Assembly: GCA_905216215.1 (NCBI GenBank)
Contig: CAJMSZ010000005.1
Coordinates: 1 to 64,000 of the forward strand
DNA from: an uncultured bacterium
GTDB lineage: Bacteria > Bacillota > Clostridia > Lachnospirales > Lachnospiraceae
DNA: 64,000 nucleotides
Direction: 5' to 3'
A model generated the notes under the pieces. It did not search any database. It was not told the DNA's origin and saw only the letters and a list, made by a program, of their open reading frames with translations. Shown in pieces: positions 44,716 through 53,700 of this stretch (position 1 is its first letter; the number at the start of each line of letters is the position of its first letter). Both the position numbers and the translations under genes were made by a program.

Positions 44716-45735
44716 ATGAAAGAAAGACTTGAGAACATCAAACGTGAAGCGCTGAAACAGATTCAGGAATCTGATGCGCCGGAAAAATTAAATGATGTGC
44801 GTGTAAAGTATCTTGGTAAAAAAGGTGAACTTACAGCAGTGTTGAAAGGAATGAAAGATGTCGCAGCAGAGGAACGTCCAAAAGTTGGGCAGCTTGTAAA
44901 TGAAACAAGAGCAGCGATTGAAGAAGTGTTAGAGCAGACAAAAGCGAAAATGGATGCTGCTATTCGTGCTGAAAAATTAAAAAATGAAGTCATTGACGTT
45001 ACCCTTCCATCTAAGAAAAATATGGTAGGTCATCGTCATCCAAATACAATTGCTTTGGAAGAAGTAGAACGTATCTTTGTGGGTATGGGATATGAAGTAG
45101 TGGAAGGACCGGAAATCGAATATGATTTGTACAACTTTGAAAAATTGAATATTCCTGCTGATCATCCTGCAAAAGATGAACAGGATACCTTCTATGTCAA
45201 CAAAGATATCGTGCTTCGTACACAGACTTCGCCGGTACAGGCACGTATCATGGAAAAGGGAAAACTTCCAATCTGTATTCTTTCACCGGGACGTGTATTT
45301 CGTTCAGATGAAGTGGATGCAACCCATTCTCCATCCTTCCATCAGATTGAAGGCCTTGTTATCGACAAGAACATTTCTTTCGCTGACTTAAAAGGAACAT
45401 TGGAAGAATTTGCAAAAGAATTATTTGGCGAAAATACAAAGACAAAATTCCGTCCACACCATTTCCCATTTACAGAGCCAAGTGCAGAAGTAGATGTGTC
45501 ATGCTTTAAGTGCGGTGGAAAAGGATGTCGTTTCTGCAAAGGAGAAGGATGGATTGAAATTCTCGGCTGTGGAATGGTACACCCACATGTATTGGAAATG
45601 TGCGGAATTGACCCGGAAGAATATACAGGATTCGCATTTGGTGTAGGACTGGAAAGAATCGCACTTCTCAAATACGAAATCGATGATATGAGACTTTTGT
45701 ATGAAAATGACATCAGATTTTTACGTCAGTTTTAG
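44716..45735 (+). CDS. pheS: Phenylalanine--tRNA ligase alpha subunit
   Basis: 339 residues. An N-terminal coiled coil ('RLENIKREALKQIQES') that contacts tRNA, then the class II core: motif 1 'GHRHPNTIALEEVERIFVGMGYE', motif 2 'SPGRVFRSDEVDATHSPSFHQIEGLV', motif 3 'FAFGVGLERIALLKYEIDDMR'. A Cys-rich patch ('CFKCGGKGCRFCKG') is typical of one group of PheS. GGAGG lies 6 nt before the ATG. T-box controlled. Confidence 0.97.
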   Translation: MKERLENIKREALKQIQESDAPEKLNDVRVKYLGKKGELTAVLKGMKDVAAEERPKVGQLVNETRAAIEEVLEQTKAKMDAAIRAEKLKNEVIDVTLPSKKNMVGHRHPNTIALEEVERIFVGMGYEVVEGPEIEYDLYNFEKLNIPADHPAKDEQDTFYVNKDIVLRTQTSPVQARIMEKGKLPICILSPGRVFRSDEVDATHSPSFHQIEGLVIDKNISFADLKGTLEEFAKELFGENTKTKFRPHHFPFTEPSAEVDVSCFKCGGKGCRFCKGEGWIEILGCGMVHPHVLEMCGIDPEEYTGFAFGVGLERIALLKYEIDDMRLLYENDIRFLRQF

Positions 45736-45775
45736 TGAACATAAATAGAAATGAAAATTATAGAGGAGATAGAAA

Positions 45776-48196
45776 ATGAATACTTCATTATCATGGATTA
45801 AAGTATATGTTCCGGATTTAGAGGTGACAGCACAGGAATATGCAGATGCAATGACACTTTCCGGAACAAAAGTGGAAAGCTACGAAAAGATGGATGCAGA
45901 TTTGGACAAGATTGTCATCGGACAGATTGTCAAAATGGAGAAACATCCTGACGCAGATAAGCTGGTTATTTGTCAGGTAAATATTGGAACAGAAACCATT
46001 CAGATTGTAACCGGTGCTCCAAATGTAAAAGAAGGAGACAAGATTCCGGTTGTGCTGGACGGAGGACGAGTTGCAGGGGGGCATGAACCGGGACAGAGAG
46101 TTGCCGGAGGCGTGGAAATCAAAAAAGGAAAGCTGCGCGGTATCGAAAGTAACGGTATGATGTGCTCTATTGAAGAACTGGGTTCTACAAGGGAATTATA
46201 TCCGGAAGCACCGGAAAATGGTGTTTATATTTTCAGTGATGATGCTGTTGTAGGGGAAAGCGCGATTAAGGCACTTGGCCTGGACGATGTGGTTTACGAA
46301 TACGAAGTAACATCAAATCGTGTGGACTGCTTCAGTGTCATTGGTGTTGCAAGAGAAGCAGCAGCAACCTTCCGTAAAGCATTCCACCCACCGGTTGTAA
46401 CTCCAACGGGAAATGATGAAGATGTCAACGATTACATCAAAGTAAATGTGGAAAATAAAGACCTTTGTTCAAGGTATTGTGCAAGAGTTGTGAAAAATAT
46501 TAAAATCGGTCCATCTCCGCTCTGGATGCAGAGAAGATTGGCTTCTGTTGGCATTCGTCCGATTAACAATCTGGTTGATATTACAAACTATGTAATGGAA
46601 GAATACGGACAGCCGATGCATGCATATGACTTATCTACTATTGCAGGAAATCAGATTGTAGTTCGCAATGCAGCAAAAGGTGAGAAATTCGTCACCTTAG
46701 ACGGACAGGAAAGAGAAATGGATGAATCCGTTCTGATGATCTGTGACGGAGAAAAGGCAGTTGGTATTGCCGGTATCATGGGTGGAGAAAATTCCATGAT
46801 TACAGATAACGTATCTACCGTACTTTTTGAAGCTGCCTGCTTTGATGGAACCAATATCCGTAAATCAAGCAAGAGAATCGGACTTCGTACGGATGCATCC
46901 GGTAAATTTGAAAAAGGACTTGACCCGAATAATGCCCAAGCAGCTATGAACCGTGCCTGTCAGTTAGTTGAAGAAATGGGATGCGGTGAAGTAGTAGGCG
47001 GAATGGTTGACGTTTACAGTAAGAAGAAAGAACCAGTGAGAGTCGGATTTAATGCAGAAAAGATTAATGCCCTGCTTGGAACCGATATTTCCAAGGAAGA
47101 AATGCTTGGATATCTGAAACTGGTAGAGTTAGAATATGACCCGGCTACGAATGAAATCATTGCACCAACATTCAGACATGACATTTTCCGTCTGGCTGAC
47201 CTTGCGGAGGAAGTAGCGCGTTTCTACGGATATGATAATATTCCAACCACACTTCCAAGCAGTGGGGCAACAGCAGGAAAGCTTTCGTTCAAGCTTCGTG
47301 TGGAAGAAGTGGCAAGGAATATCGCAGAATTCTGTGGATTCAGTCAGGGAATGACGTATTCCTTTGAAAGTCCAAAGGTATTTGATAAATTAAGACTGGA
47401 TGCAGAGGATAAACTGCGTCAGGCAATTCAGATTATGAATCCGCTTGGAGAAGATTACAGTATCATGCGTACGATTTCTTTAAATGGTATGCTGACATCA
47501 TTGGCAACAAATTACAACAGAAGAAATAAGAATGTACGTCTGTATGAACTTGGTAATATTTACCTTCCAAAATCACTTCCACTTACAGAACTGCCAGATG
47601 AAAGAATGCAGTTTACACTTGGAATGTATGGAGATGGTGATTTCTTCAGCATGAAGGGTGTAGTAGAAGAGTTCTTTGAGAAGGTTGGATTGACTAAGAG
47701 AGAGACTTATGATCCAAATTCCGGCAAGAACTTCCTTCATCCAGGACGCCAGGCAAACATCGTATACGATGGAGTTGTGGTTGGATATCTGGGAGAAGTA
47801 CATCCAGACGTTGCAGATGCTTACGGTATTGGAGAACGTGCATATGTGGCAGTTATCGATATGCCTGAAATCGTAGCGCGTGCTACATTTGACAGAAAAT
47901 ACGAAGGAATTGCAAAATATCCTGCAGTCAGCAGAGATATCAGCATGGTAGTTCCAAAAGAGATTTTAGTTGGACAGATTGAAGACGTAATTGAGAAAAA
48001 TGGTGGAGCACACTTAGAAAGCTATCATTTATTTGACCTTTACGAAGGAGCGCAGATTAAAGCCGGCTTTAAATCTGTTGCATACTCCATTACATTCCGT
48101 GCAAAAGACAAAACATTGGAAGAAGCAGATATTTCTGCAGCAATGAAAAACATTCTTGGAGCACTGGAAGGAATGGGAATCGAATTACGTCAGTAA
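45776..48196 (+). CDS. pheT: Phenylalanine--tRNA ligase beta subunit
   Basis: 806 residues. Domains: EMAP-II-like tRNA-binding fold ('VIGQIVKMEKHPDADKLVICQVNIG'), B3/B4 editing domain ('YEVTSNRVDCFSVIGVAREAAATF'), B5 ('RHDIFRLADLAEEVARFYGYDNIP'), the catalytic-like core, and a C-terminal anticodon-binding FDX domain. Forms an alpha2-beta2 enzyme with PheS. Cotranscribed, 40 nt downstream. Confidence 0.97.
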   Translation: MNTSLSWIKVYVPDLEVTAQEYADAMTLSGTKVESYEKMDADLDKIVIGQIVKMEKHPDADKLVICQVNIGTETIQIVTGAPNVKEGDKIPVVLDGGRVAGGHEPGQRVAGGVEIKKGKLRGIESNGMMCSIEELGSTRELYPEAPENGVYIFSDDAVVGESAIKALGLDDVVYEYEVTSNRVDCFSVIGVAREAAATFRKAFHPPVVTPTGNDEDVNDYIKVNVENKDLCSRYCARVVKNIKIGPSPLWMQRRLASVGIRPINNLVDITNYVMEEYGQPMHAYDLSTIAGNQIVVRNAAKGEKFVTLDGQEREMDESVLMICDGEKAVGIAGIMGGENSMITDNVSTVLFEAACFDGTNIRKSSKRIGLRTDASGKFEKGLDPNNAQAAMNRACQLVEEMGCGEVVGGMVDVYSKKKEPVRVGFNAEKINALLGTDISKEEMLGYLKLVELEYDPATNEIIAPTFRHDIFRLADLAEEVARFYGYDNIPTTLPSSGATAGKLSFKLRVEEVARNIAEFCGFSQGMTYSFESPKVFDKLRLDAEDKLRQAIQIMNPLGEDYSIMRTISLNGMLTSLATNYNRRNKNVRLYELGNIYLPKSLPLTELPDERMQFTLGMYGDGDFFSMKGVVEEFFEKVGLTKRETYDPNSGKNFLHPGRQANIVYDGVVVGYLGEVHPDVADAYGIGERAYVAVIDMPEIVARATFDRKYEGIAKYPAVSRDISMVVPKEILVGQIEDVIEKNGGAHLESYHLFDLYEGAQIKAGFKSVAYSITFRAKDKTLEEADISAAMKNILGALEGMGIELRQ

Positions 48197-48213
48197 TCTG
48201 AGAGGAAGATTTC

Positions 48214-49242
48214 ATGTTAAAGAAAGAAGATTTTTATTTTGATTTACCGGAGGAGCTCATCGCACAGGACCCGTTGGAGGACCGCTCCAGCTCCAGACTT
48301 CTGGTATTGGATAAAGAAACTGGCGAGACAAGTCATCATGTGTTCCGGGAAATCGTAGATTACCTGGAACCGGGTGACTGTCTGGTCATCAATGATACAA
48401 AAGTAATTCCGGCCCGTTTGATTGGTGAAAAAGAAGGCACCGGTGCAAAAGTAGAAGTATTGCTTCTGAAGCGGAAAGAAAATGATGTGTGGGAAACTTT
48501 GGTAAAACCGGGACGAAAGATGAAACCGGGAGCAAAGCTTGTGTTCGGAAACGGTTTGCTTCATGCGGAAGTAAAAGAAGTTGTGGAAGAGGGAAACCGA
48601 TTGATCCAGTTCCAGTATGAAGGTATTTTTGAAGAAATTTTGGACCAGCTTGGACAAATGCCGCTGCCACCATACATTACCCATCAGCTTGAAGATAAGA
48701 ACCGTTACCAGACAGTTTATGCAAAACACACTGGTTCCGCAGCAGCACCAACGGCAGGATTGCATTTTACGCCGGAACTATTGGAACAGATTAAAGCAAA
48801 AGGTGTGGAGATTGCACACGTTACCTTGCATGTGGGGCTTGGAACCTTCCGACCAGTAAAGGTGGAAAATATTTTAGAGCATCATATGCATTCCGAATTT
48901 TACCGGATTGAACAAGGTGAAGCAGATAAAATTAACCATGCGAAGGAAAGTGGACACAGAGTGATCTGTGTGGGAACCACAAGCTGTCGTACCGTGGAAT
49001 CAGCGGCAGACGAAAATGGAAAATTGAAAGAATGCAGTGGATGGACAGAAATATTCATTTATCCAGGGTATAAATTCAAAGTGCTGGATTGCCTGATCAC
49101 AAACTTTCATTTGCCGGAGTCCACCCTGATCATGCTGGTAAGTGCACTTGCCGGAAGAGAACATGTACTCGCAGCATACGAAGAAGCAATCAAAGAACGG
49201 TATCGATTCTTCAGCTTTGGGGATGCGATGTTTATAAAGTAA
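48214..49242 (+). CDS. queA: S-adenosylmethionine:tRNA ribosyltransferase-isomerase (QueA)
   Basis: 342 residues. Builds epoxyqueuosine on tRNA from preQ1. '[24 protein letters not shown]' at the N-terminus, '[14 protein letters not shown]', '[10 protein letters not shown]', '[14 protein letters not shown]' and '[19 protein letters not shown]' are all present. The length is normal. It follows pheT by 17 nt, so it may be read through from the T-box unit. Confidence 0.96.
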   Translation: MLKKEDFYFDLPEELIAQDPLEDRSSSRLLVLDKETGETSHHVFREIVDYLEPGDCLVINDTKVIPARLIGEKEGTGAKVEVLLLKRKENDVWETLVKPGRKMKPGAKLVFGNGLLHAEVKEVVEEGNRLIQFQYEGIFEEILDQLGQMPLPPYITHQLEDKNRYQTVYAKHTGSAAAPTAGLHFTPELLEQIKAKGVEIAHVTLHVGLGTFRPVKVENILEHHMHSEFYRIEQGEADKINHAKESGHRVICVGTTSCRTVESAADENGKLKECSGWTEIFIYPGYKFKVLDCLITNFHLPESTLIMLVSALAGREHVLAAYEEAIKERYRFFSFGDAMFIK

Positions 49243-49269
49243 GAATACAAAAGAACAAGCCTGATTGAG

Positions 49270-49381
49270 ACATTAAAGTTATCTCTCTTGCGGAAAGTCT
49301 GTAATTTGAAATCATAAAAAGGCTATGGCATGAGTTGCAAGGAAACGAAGGTTCTCCTTGCTTGAAGCTGTCAGGTGGATG
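49270..49381 (+). ncRNA. Unassigned structured region downstream of queA
   Basis: A non-coding stretch with a stable GCAAGG...CCTTGC hairpin (about 49336-49362) leading into the terminator at 49382-49418. It could be the queA 3' UTR or a terminated leader of the following VOC gene. No riboswitch class is recognised. Confidence 0.25.
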
Positions 49382-49418
49382 AAAGGCTACTGTCAGGCGA
49401 CAGTGGCTTTTCTTTTTT
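49382..49418 (+). terminator. Terminator between queA and the VOC gene
   Basis: AAAGGCTACTGTC (49382-49394) pairs with GACAGTGGCTTT (49399-49410), loop AGGC, then a T-rich tail. Confidence 0.85.
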
Positions 49419-49466
49419 ATAAGCATAAGCAATGAAACAAGAGACCGGTGAGGGAAAAGAAAAATC

Positions 49467-49880
49467 ATGAAATTAAAGAATGTTTTAATCGCAGTAGACG
49501 ATATTGAGGAATCTATTCGTTTTTATAAAGAAATCTTTGGATTGCAGGTCATTTTGCAGCAGGAGGGAAATGTAATTCTGTCTGAAGGACTTGTGCTTCA
49601 GGATGCCAAAATATGGAATGATACGATTGATGGGACGATCATGCCATATAATAACATGACAGAATTGTATTTTGAACACAATAATCTGGAAGAACTTGTT
49701 GACCGGCTTACATCTGGTGATTATTATGTCGCCACGCATACGACAAAAAGGCCCGATGACCCTTTTGGGGTGAAATTTGTCACAGAACTGACGGAACTTG
49801 ATGGCGGGCAGAAAATGGTGAGATTTTATGACCCATCAGGAAATCTCATTGAGGTGCGGGCACCGGTGAATTATAATTAA
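49467..49880 (+). CDS. VOC (glyoxalase/bleomycin-resistance) superfamily protein
   Basis: 137 residues, two beta-alpha-beta modules: 'NVLIAVDDIEESIRFYKEIFGLQV' in the first and 'VRFYDPSGNLIEVRAPV' at the end (metal-ligand Glu in NLIEV). Members include glyoxalases, dioxygenases and drug-binding proteins; the substrate is unknown here. GAGGG precedes the ATG. It is paired with the deformylase-like gene 28 nt later. Confidence 0.8.
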   Translation: MKLKNVLIAVDDIEESIRFYKEIFGLQVILQQEGNVILSEGLVLQDAKIWNDTIDGTIMPYNNMTELYFEHNNLEELVDRLTSGDYYVATHTTKRPDDPFGVKFVTELTELDGGQKMVRFYDPSGNLIEVRAPVNYN

Positions 49881-49908
49881 AGGAAGATGGATTACGGAGA
49901 ATGAACAA

Positions 49909-50319
49909 ATGGTAAAAAATATTGTGAAGGGAACACACATTTTTGCAAAAAAAGCACAGCCGGCTACAGAAGCGGACAGACAGGTCGTAGTGGATTTATT
50001 AGATACGTTAAAAGCAAACAGAGAAATATGTGTTGGAATGGCAGCGAATATGATCGGTGCGAATAAAGCAATTATTGCTGTGGCTGTAGGACCATTTCAG
50101 TTCGCTATGATAAATCCGGTCATTACAAAGAAAAGCGGGGCATACAAGACAGAGGAAGGGTGTCTGTCGCTGGTTGGAGTCCGGGCTTGCACAAGATATC
50201 AGGAGATTGAGGTGGAATATCTGAATCAGAAATTTGAAAAGCAGAAGGGGACATATTCAGGATGGACCGCACAGATTATACAGCATGAGATAGACCACTG
50301 TAATGGAATTGTGATATAA
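49909..50319 (+). CDS. Peptide deformylase-like protein with a changed first motif
   Basis: 136 residues. Deformylases remove the N-formyl group from new proteins. Motif 2 'EGCLSLVG' supplies the metal-ligand Cys, and motif 3 'QHEIDHCNGI' (HExxH) is intact. Motif 1, usually GxGxAAxQ, reads 'VGMAANMIG', with Met at the position of the conserved Gln that helps catalysis. A short Firmicute paralogue is the likely class; activity may be altered. Its stop codon lies inside a direct repeat that flanks the hairpin element downstream. Confidence 0.8.
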   Translation: MVKNIVKGTHIFAKKAQPATEADRQVVVDLLDTLKANREICVGMAANMIGANKAIIAVAVGPFQFAMINPVITKKSGAYKTEEGCLSLVGVRACTRYQEIEVEYLNQKFEKQKGTYSGWTAQIIQHEIDHCNGIVI

Positions 50320-50431
50320 TGAGTGTTAGCGAGCAGGAGCAAGCGTGGCTTGTTCAGTGCGAGCGGCGAATGGCGATCATGATGGCTGCGAAGCAGCAAT
50401 AAGCACCGAAGGTGCGAATCATGATATAATG
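50312..50431. repeat. Hairpin-rich element flanked by 10-bp direct repeats
   Basis: TGATATAATG occurs at 50312-50321 and again at 50422-50431, exactly 110 bp apart. Between them are GAGCAAGC/GCTTGTTC, GCTGC-GAA-GCAGC and GCACC-GAA-GGTGC hairpins and two ATCATGAT boxes (50376-50383, 50418-50425). TACGCGAAG follows, as in the repeats at 5956 and 6403. It looks like a small non-autonomous repeat with a target duplication. Confidence 0.6.
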
Positions 50432-50496
50432 TACGCGAAGGCAAAAGTGAACATGAACAGATATGGACACGCATACTTGCAGGCGGAGGAGGAAAC

Positions 50497-52245
50497 ATGA
50501 TTAAAGTAGAAAAATTATCCTATTCCTTTCCGGAGAAGGATTTATATAAAAAGGTGTCGTTTACATTAGAAGATGGTCAGCACGCAGCATTGATCGGAAG
50601 CAATGGCACGGGCAAGAGTACACTGGTGGATATGCTTATGGATACGGAAAAATACCTGTATGACGGTAAGATTATCAAGGACGAGTCCTGCCGAATGGGG
50701 TATGTCAGTCAGTTTGCCAAACGGGATAGGAGTCAGCAGATGACTGTATTTGAATTTTTGAGTGAGGACTTTGTGCGATTACAGGAAATCAGTGCGAGTC
50801 TATGTGCGGAAATGGCTGTGGCGGAAGATTTGGAGCAGATTTTTGAAAAATATCAGAATGTACAGGATGAGATTCAGGCTGTGGATGGAGACAATTATGA
50901 AGTGAATATTCACAGACAGCTCAAAATCGCAGGACTGAGCGGACAGACGAATTTAGAGCTTGCAAAGCTAAGCGGTGGTGAATACAAACTGCTTCAGGTA
51001 ATAAGACAGATGCTGTTAAAGCCAGATCTGCTGATTATGGATGAGCCGGATGTATTTCTGGATTTTGAGAACTTAAATGGACTTCGAGACTTAATTAATT
51101 CCTATAAGGGAACATTGCTTGTCATTACCCATAACCGTTATTTGCTGAATCACTGCTTTGATAAAATCCTTCATCTGGAAAATGGAGATATTCAGGAATT
51201 TGACAGTAATTATACGGATTATCATTTCTCCCTGATGCAAAAGAAGCTGGAGCTTCAGGAGCAGGCAGAAGCAGATATGGCTGAAATTGAACGCTATCAG
51301 AAAATGGTGGACAGGTTGCGGCAGGATGCGACTGTGGTAGCAAGTGTGAACCGGGGAAAGGCGGTAAATGCCAAGGCAACGCAGCTTGCAAGACTGGAGG
51401 CAAGACGGATTAAAGAACCATTTGTAAATATCCGACAGCCGAAGATTCAGCTTCCGAAGATTGCAGTGTCCGGTGAGGAAGACGCGGGACTGCTTTTGCA
51501 GATGAACGATTTGGGGATTGGATTTGAAGAACCACTTTTGGAACACGTATATCTGGAGCTGTACGAACATGAGAAAGTGGCGATTGTGGGACCGAATGGG
51601 ACAGGGAAGACAACCTTGCTGCGTGAGGTATTCCGAAATGGGAACCCGGCTATTTCTGTCAGTGAAGATGCAAAAATAGGCTTTTTGTCTCAGATTCATG
51701 AAGATACGTTGAACGAAGAACACACCATTTATGAAGAATTTGAAGAACTTGGATTCGGGAAAAAGAGTGACATCGCAGAATATTTGAGCAACTATTGTTT
51801 TGAGGCGGATATGCTTGGAAATAAAATCGGACAGTTGTCAGGTGGAGAAAAAAACTTACTTCAGATTGCAAAAATGGCCACGGGCGATGCAAACCTTCTG
51901 TTGTTGGATGAGCCAACCAGTCATTTGGATACCTATGCACAGATTGCACTGGAAAAGGCTTTGGCAGAGTATAAAGGAGCAGTGATAATGGTTTCCCATG
52001 ATTTTTATACCATAGCAGACTGCGCAGACTATGTTCTCTATGTAGAGAACAAATCCTTAAGACGAATGAGTATCCGTGCGTTCCGGAAAATGATATATCA
52101 GGATCATTTTGACAAGGATTATCTGGAATTGGAGCAGAAGAAAAAGGAACTAGAAACAAGAATCGAACTCAGCATGAAAGCGAAAGACTTCAAAGCAGCG
52201 AGAAAACTGAGCGAAAAATTAGAAGAGATTATAGAGAAAAGGTAA
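50497..52245 (+). CDS. ABC-F family ATPase
   Basis: 582 residues and no membrane segments; two ABC domains joined by a long charged linker (about 240-310). Domain 1: Walker A 'GSNGTGKST', signature 'LSGGEYK', Walker B 'LLIMDEPDVFLD'. Domain 2: 'GPNGTGKTT', 'LSGGEKN', 'LLLDEPTSHLD'. ABC-F proteins act on the ribosome; some give antibiotic resistance, others help translation. The first Walker B lacks the usual DEPTNHLD. GGAGGAGG precedes the ATG. Followed closely by a nitroreductase gene. Confidence 0.9.
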   Translation: MIKVEKLSYSFPEKDLYKKVSFTLEDGQHAALIGSNGTGKSTLVDMLMDTEKYLYDGKIIKDESCRMGYVSQFAKRDRSQQMTVFEFLSEDFVRLQEISASLCAEMAVAEDLEQIFEKYQNVQDEIQAVDGDNYEVNIHRQLKIAGLSGQTNLELAKLSGGEYKLLQVIRQMLLKPDLLIMDEPDVFLDFENLNGLRDLINSYKGTLLVITHNRYLLNHCFDKILHLENGDIQEFDSNYTDYHFSLMQKKLELQEQAEADMAEIERYQKMVDRLRQDATVVASVNRGKAVNAKATQLARLEARRIKEPFVNIRQPKIQLPKIAVSGEEDAGLLLQMNDLGIGFEEPLLEHVYLELYEHEKVAIVGPNGTGKTTLLREVFRNGNPAISVSEDAKIGFLSQIHEDTLNEEHTIYEEFEELGFGKKSDIAEYLSNYCFEADMLGNKIGQLSGGEKNLLQIAKMATGDANLLLLDEPTSHLDTYAQIALEKALAEYKGAVIMVSHDFYTIADCADYVLYVENKSLRRMSIRAFRKMIYQDHFDKDYLELEQKKKELETRIELSMKAKDFKAARKLSEKLEEIIEKR

Positions 52246-52256
52246 GGTGGAGAAGG

Positions 52257-52988
52257 ATGAATAATACGATTCGGGAGTTATTTGAACGGAAATCGGTGCG
52301 TGTGTTTGATGAAAAAGAGATTTCGGAAGAGGACAAGCGGATGATTCTGGAGGCGGCTACTATGGCGCCATCTGCGGGAAACCAACAGCTTTATACTATA
52401 TTAGATATCACAGATCAGAACTTAAAGGATAAACTGGTGGTGACCTGCGACAATCAGCCATTTATTGCTACAGCGAAGATGGTATTGATTTTTTGCGCGG
52501 ACTGTCAGAAATGGTATGATGGGTTTAAAGAAGCAGGATGTGGACCGAGACTTCCTGGGGTCGGAGACCTTATTTTAGCCATGTCTGATGCAAATATTGC
52601 GGCACAGAATGCAGTGACCGCAGCCCAGAGCCTTGGAATTGGCTCCTGCTATATAGGGGATATTCTGGAGAGTTGCGAAAAACATAGGGAAATGCTGGGA
52701 CTTCCGCCCTATGTAGTTCCCGCAGCCATGCTGGTGTTTGGCTATCCTACGAAGCAACAGATGGAGCGGAAGAAGCCAGAGAGGGTAGAAATGTCACATA
52801 TCGTTCATGAGAATGGATACCGGGTAATGGAAGAAGAAGAACTGCGGGAAATGTTTGCATCAAAAACAGGAACACGGGAATATGAGGACTGGATGAAAGC
52901 ATTCTGCGAACGGAAATATAATTCGGATTTTTCAAAGGAAATGACTCGTTCTGTAGAAGTTTATCTGAAAGACTTTATGAAAAAATAG
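52257..52988 (+). CDS. Nitroreductase family flavoprotein
   Basis: 243 residues. 'ERKSVRVFDEKEISEEDKRMILEAATMAPSAGNQQLY' is the FMN-binding N-terminal signature; 'DANIAAQNAVTAAQSLGIGSCYIGDI' and 'VPAAMLVFGYPT' follow. Uses NAD(P)H to reduce nitro compounds, quinones or flavins; the natural substrate is unknown. It lies 11 nt after the ABC-F gene and 19 nt before the response regulator gene, so it may be in the same unit. Confidence 0.88.
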   Translation: MNNTIRELFERKSVRVFDEKEISEEDKRMILEAATMAPSAGNQQLYTILDITDQNLKDKLVVTCDNQPFIATAKMVLIFCADCQKWYDGFKEAGCGPRLPGVGDLILAMSDANIAAQNAVTAAQSLGIGSCYIGDILESCEKHREMLGLPPYVVPAAMLVFGYPTKQQMERKKPERVEMSHIVHENGYRVMEEEELREMFASKTGTREYEDWMKAFCERKYNSDFSKEMTRSVEVYLKDFMKK

Positions 52989-53007
52989 TCAAAGAAAGGA
53001 TGAAAGG

Positions 53008-53682
53008 ATGCATCGCATATTAATCGTGGAAGATGACAGAGGAATCAGTGAGGCAATCAAAGAACAGGCGGAAATGTGGGGATTAGAGGCACAGATCGTG
53101 CAGAATTTCCGTGATGTGATGGCAGAATTTGCTGCGTGTGATCCGCATCTGGTGTTATTGGACATTTCACTGCCATTTTTTAACGGATATCACTGGTGCA
53201 GTGAAATCCGCAGAGTGTCGAAAGTACCAATTATTTTTATTTCCTCCGCTTCGGATAATATGAACATTATTATGGCAATGAATATGGGAGCTGATGATTT
53301 TATTGCCAAGCCCTTTGACCAGAGTGTGCTGATGGCGAAGGTCCAGGCTATGCTTCGCAGAACCTATGACTTTGCATCTGCGGTTCCGGTTTTAGAACAC
53401 AGAGGGGCAATGCTGCATACGGGAGAAAATTCACTGGTTTATCAGGGCCATAAGATTCAGCTTACCAAGAACGAATATAAGATTCTGCTGACGCTGATGG
53501 AAAATAAAGAGAAGGTAGTCAGCCGCGAAAAGCTGATGGAAGTATTGTGGGACAGTGATTCTTTTGTGGATGAAAATACCCTTACCGTCAATGTGGGAAG
53601 GCTGCGGAAGAAACTGGAGGCAGCAGGTCTTATGGATTTTATTACGACAAAATTCGGAGCAGGGTATATCATACAGGATTAG
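53008..53682 (+). CDS. Bce-type OmpR-family response regulator
   Basis: 224 residues. Receiver domain with acidic pocket 'EDDRG', phospho-acceptor Asp52 ('LVLLDISLPFFNG') and Lys101 ('FIAKPFD'); C-terminal winged helix ('VSREKLMEVLWDSDSFVDENTLTVNVGRLRKKL'). The pairing with an intramembrane-sensing kinase and a FtsX-type transporter is the Bce/Psd pattern for antimicrobial peptide response. A likely binding site lies upstream of the ABC genes (54729-54742). Confidence 0.92.
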   Translation: MHRILIVEDDRGISEAIKEQAEMWGLEAQIVQNFRDVMAEFAACDPHLVLLDISLPFFNGYHWCSEIRRVSKVPIIFISSASDNMNIIMAMNMGADDFIAKPFDQSVLMAKVQAMLRRTYDFASAVPVLEHRGAMLHTGENSLVYQGHKIQLTKNEYKILLTLMENKEKVVSREKLMEVLWDSDSFVDENTLTVNVGRLRKKLEAAGLMDFITTKFGAGYIIQD

Positions 53683-53700
53683 ACGAATGGAGGAAGAAAA

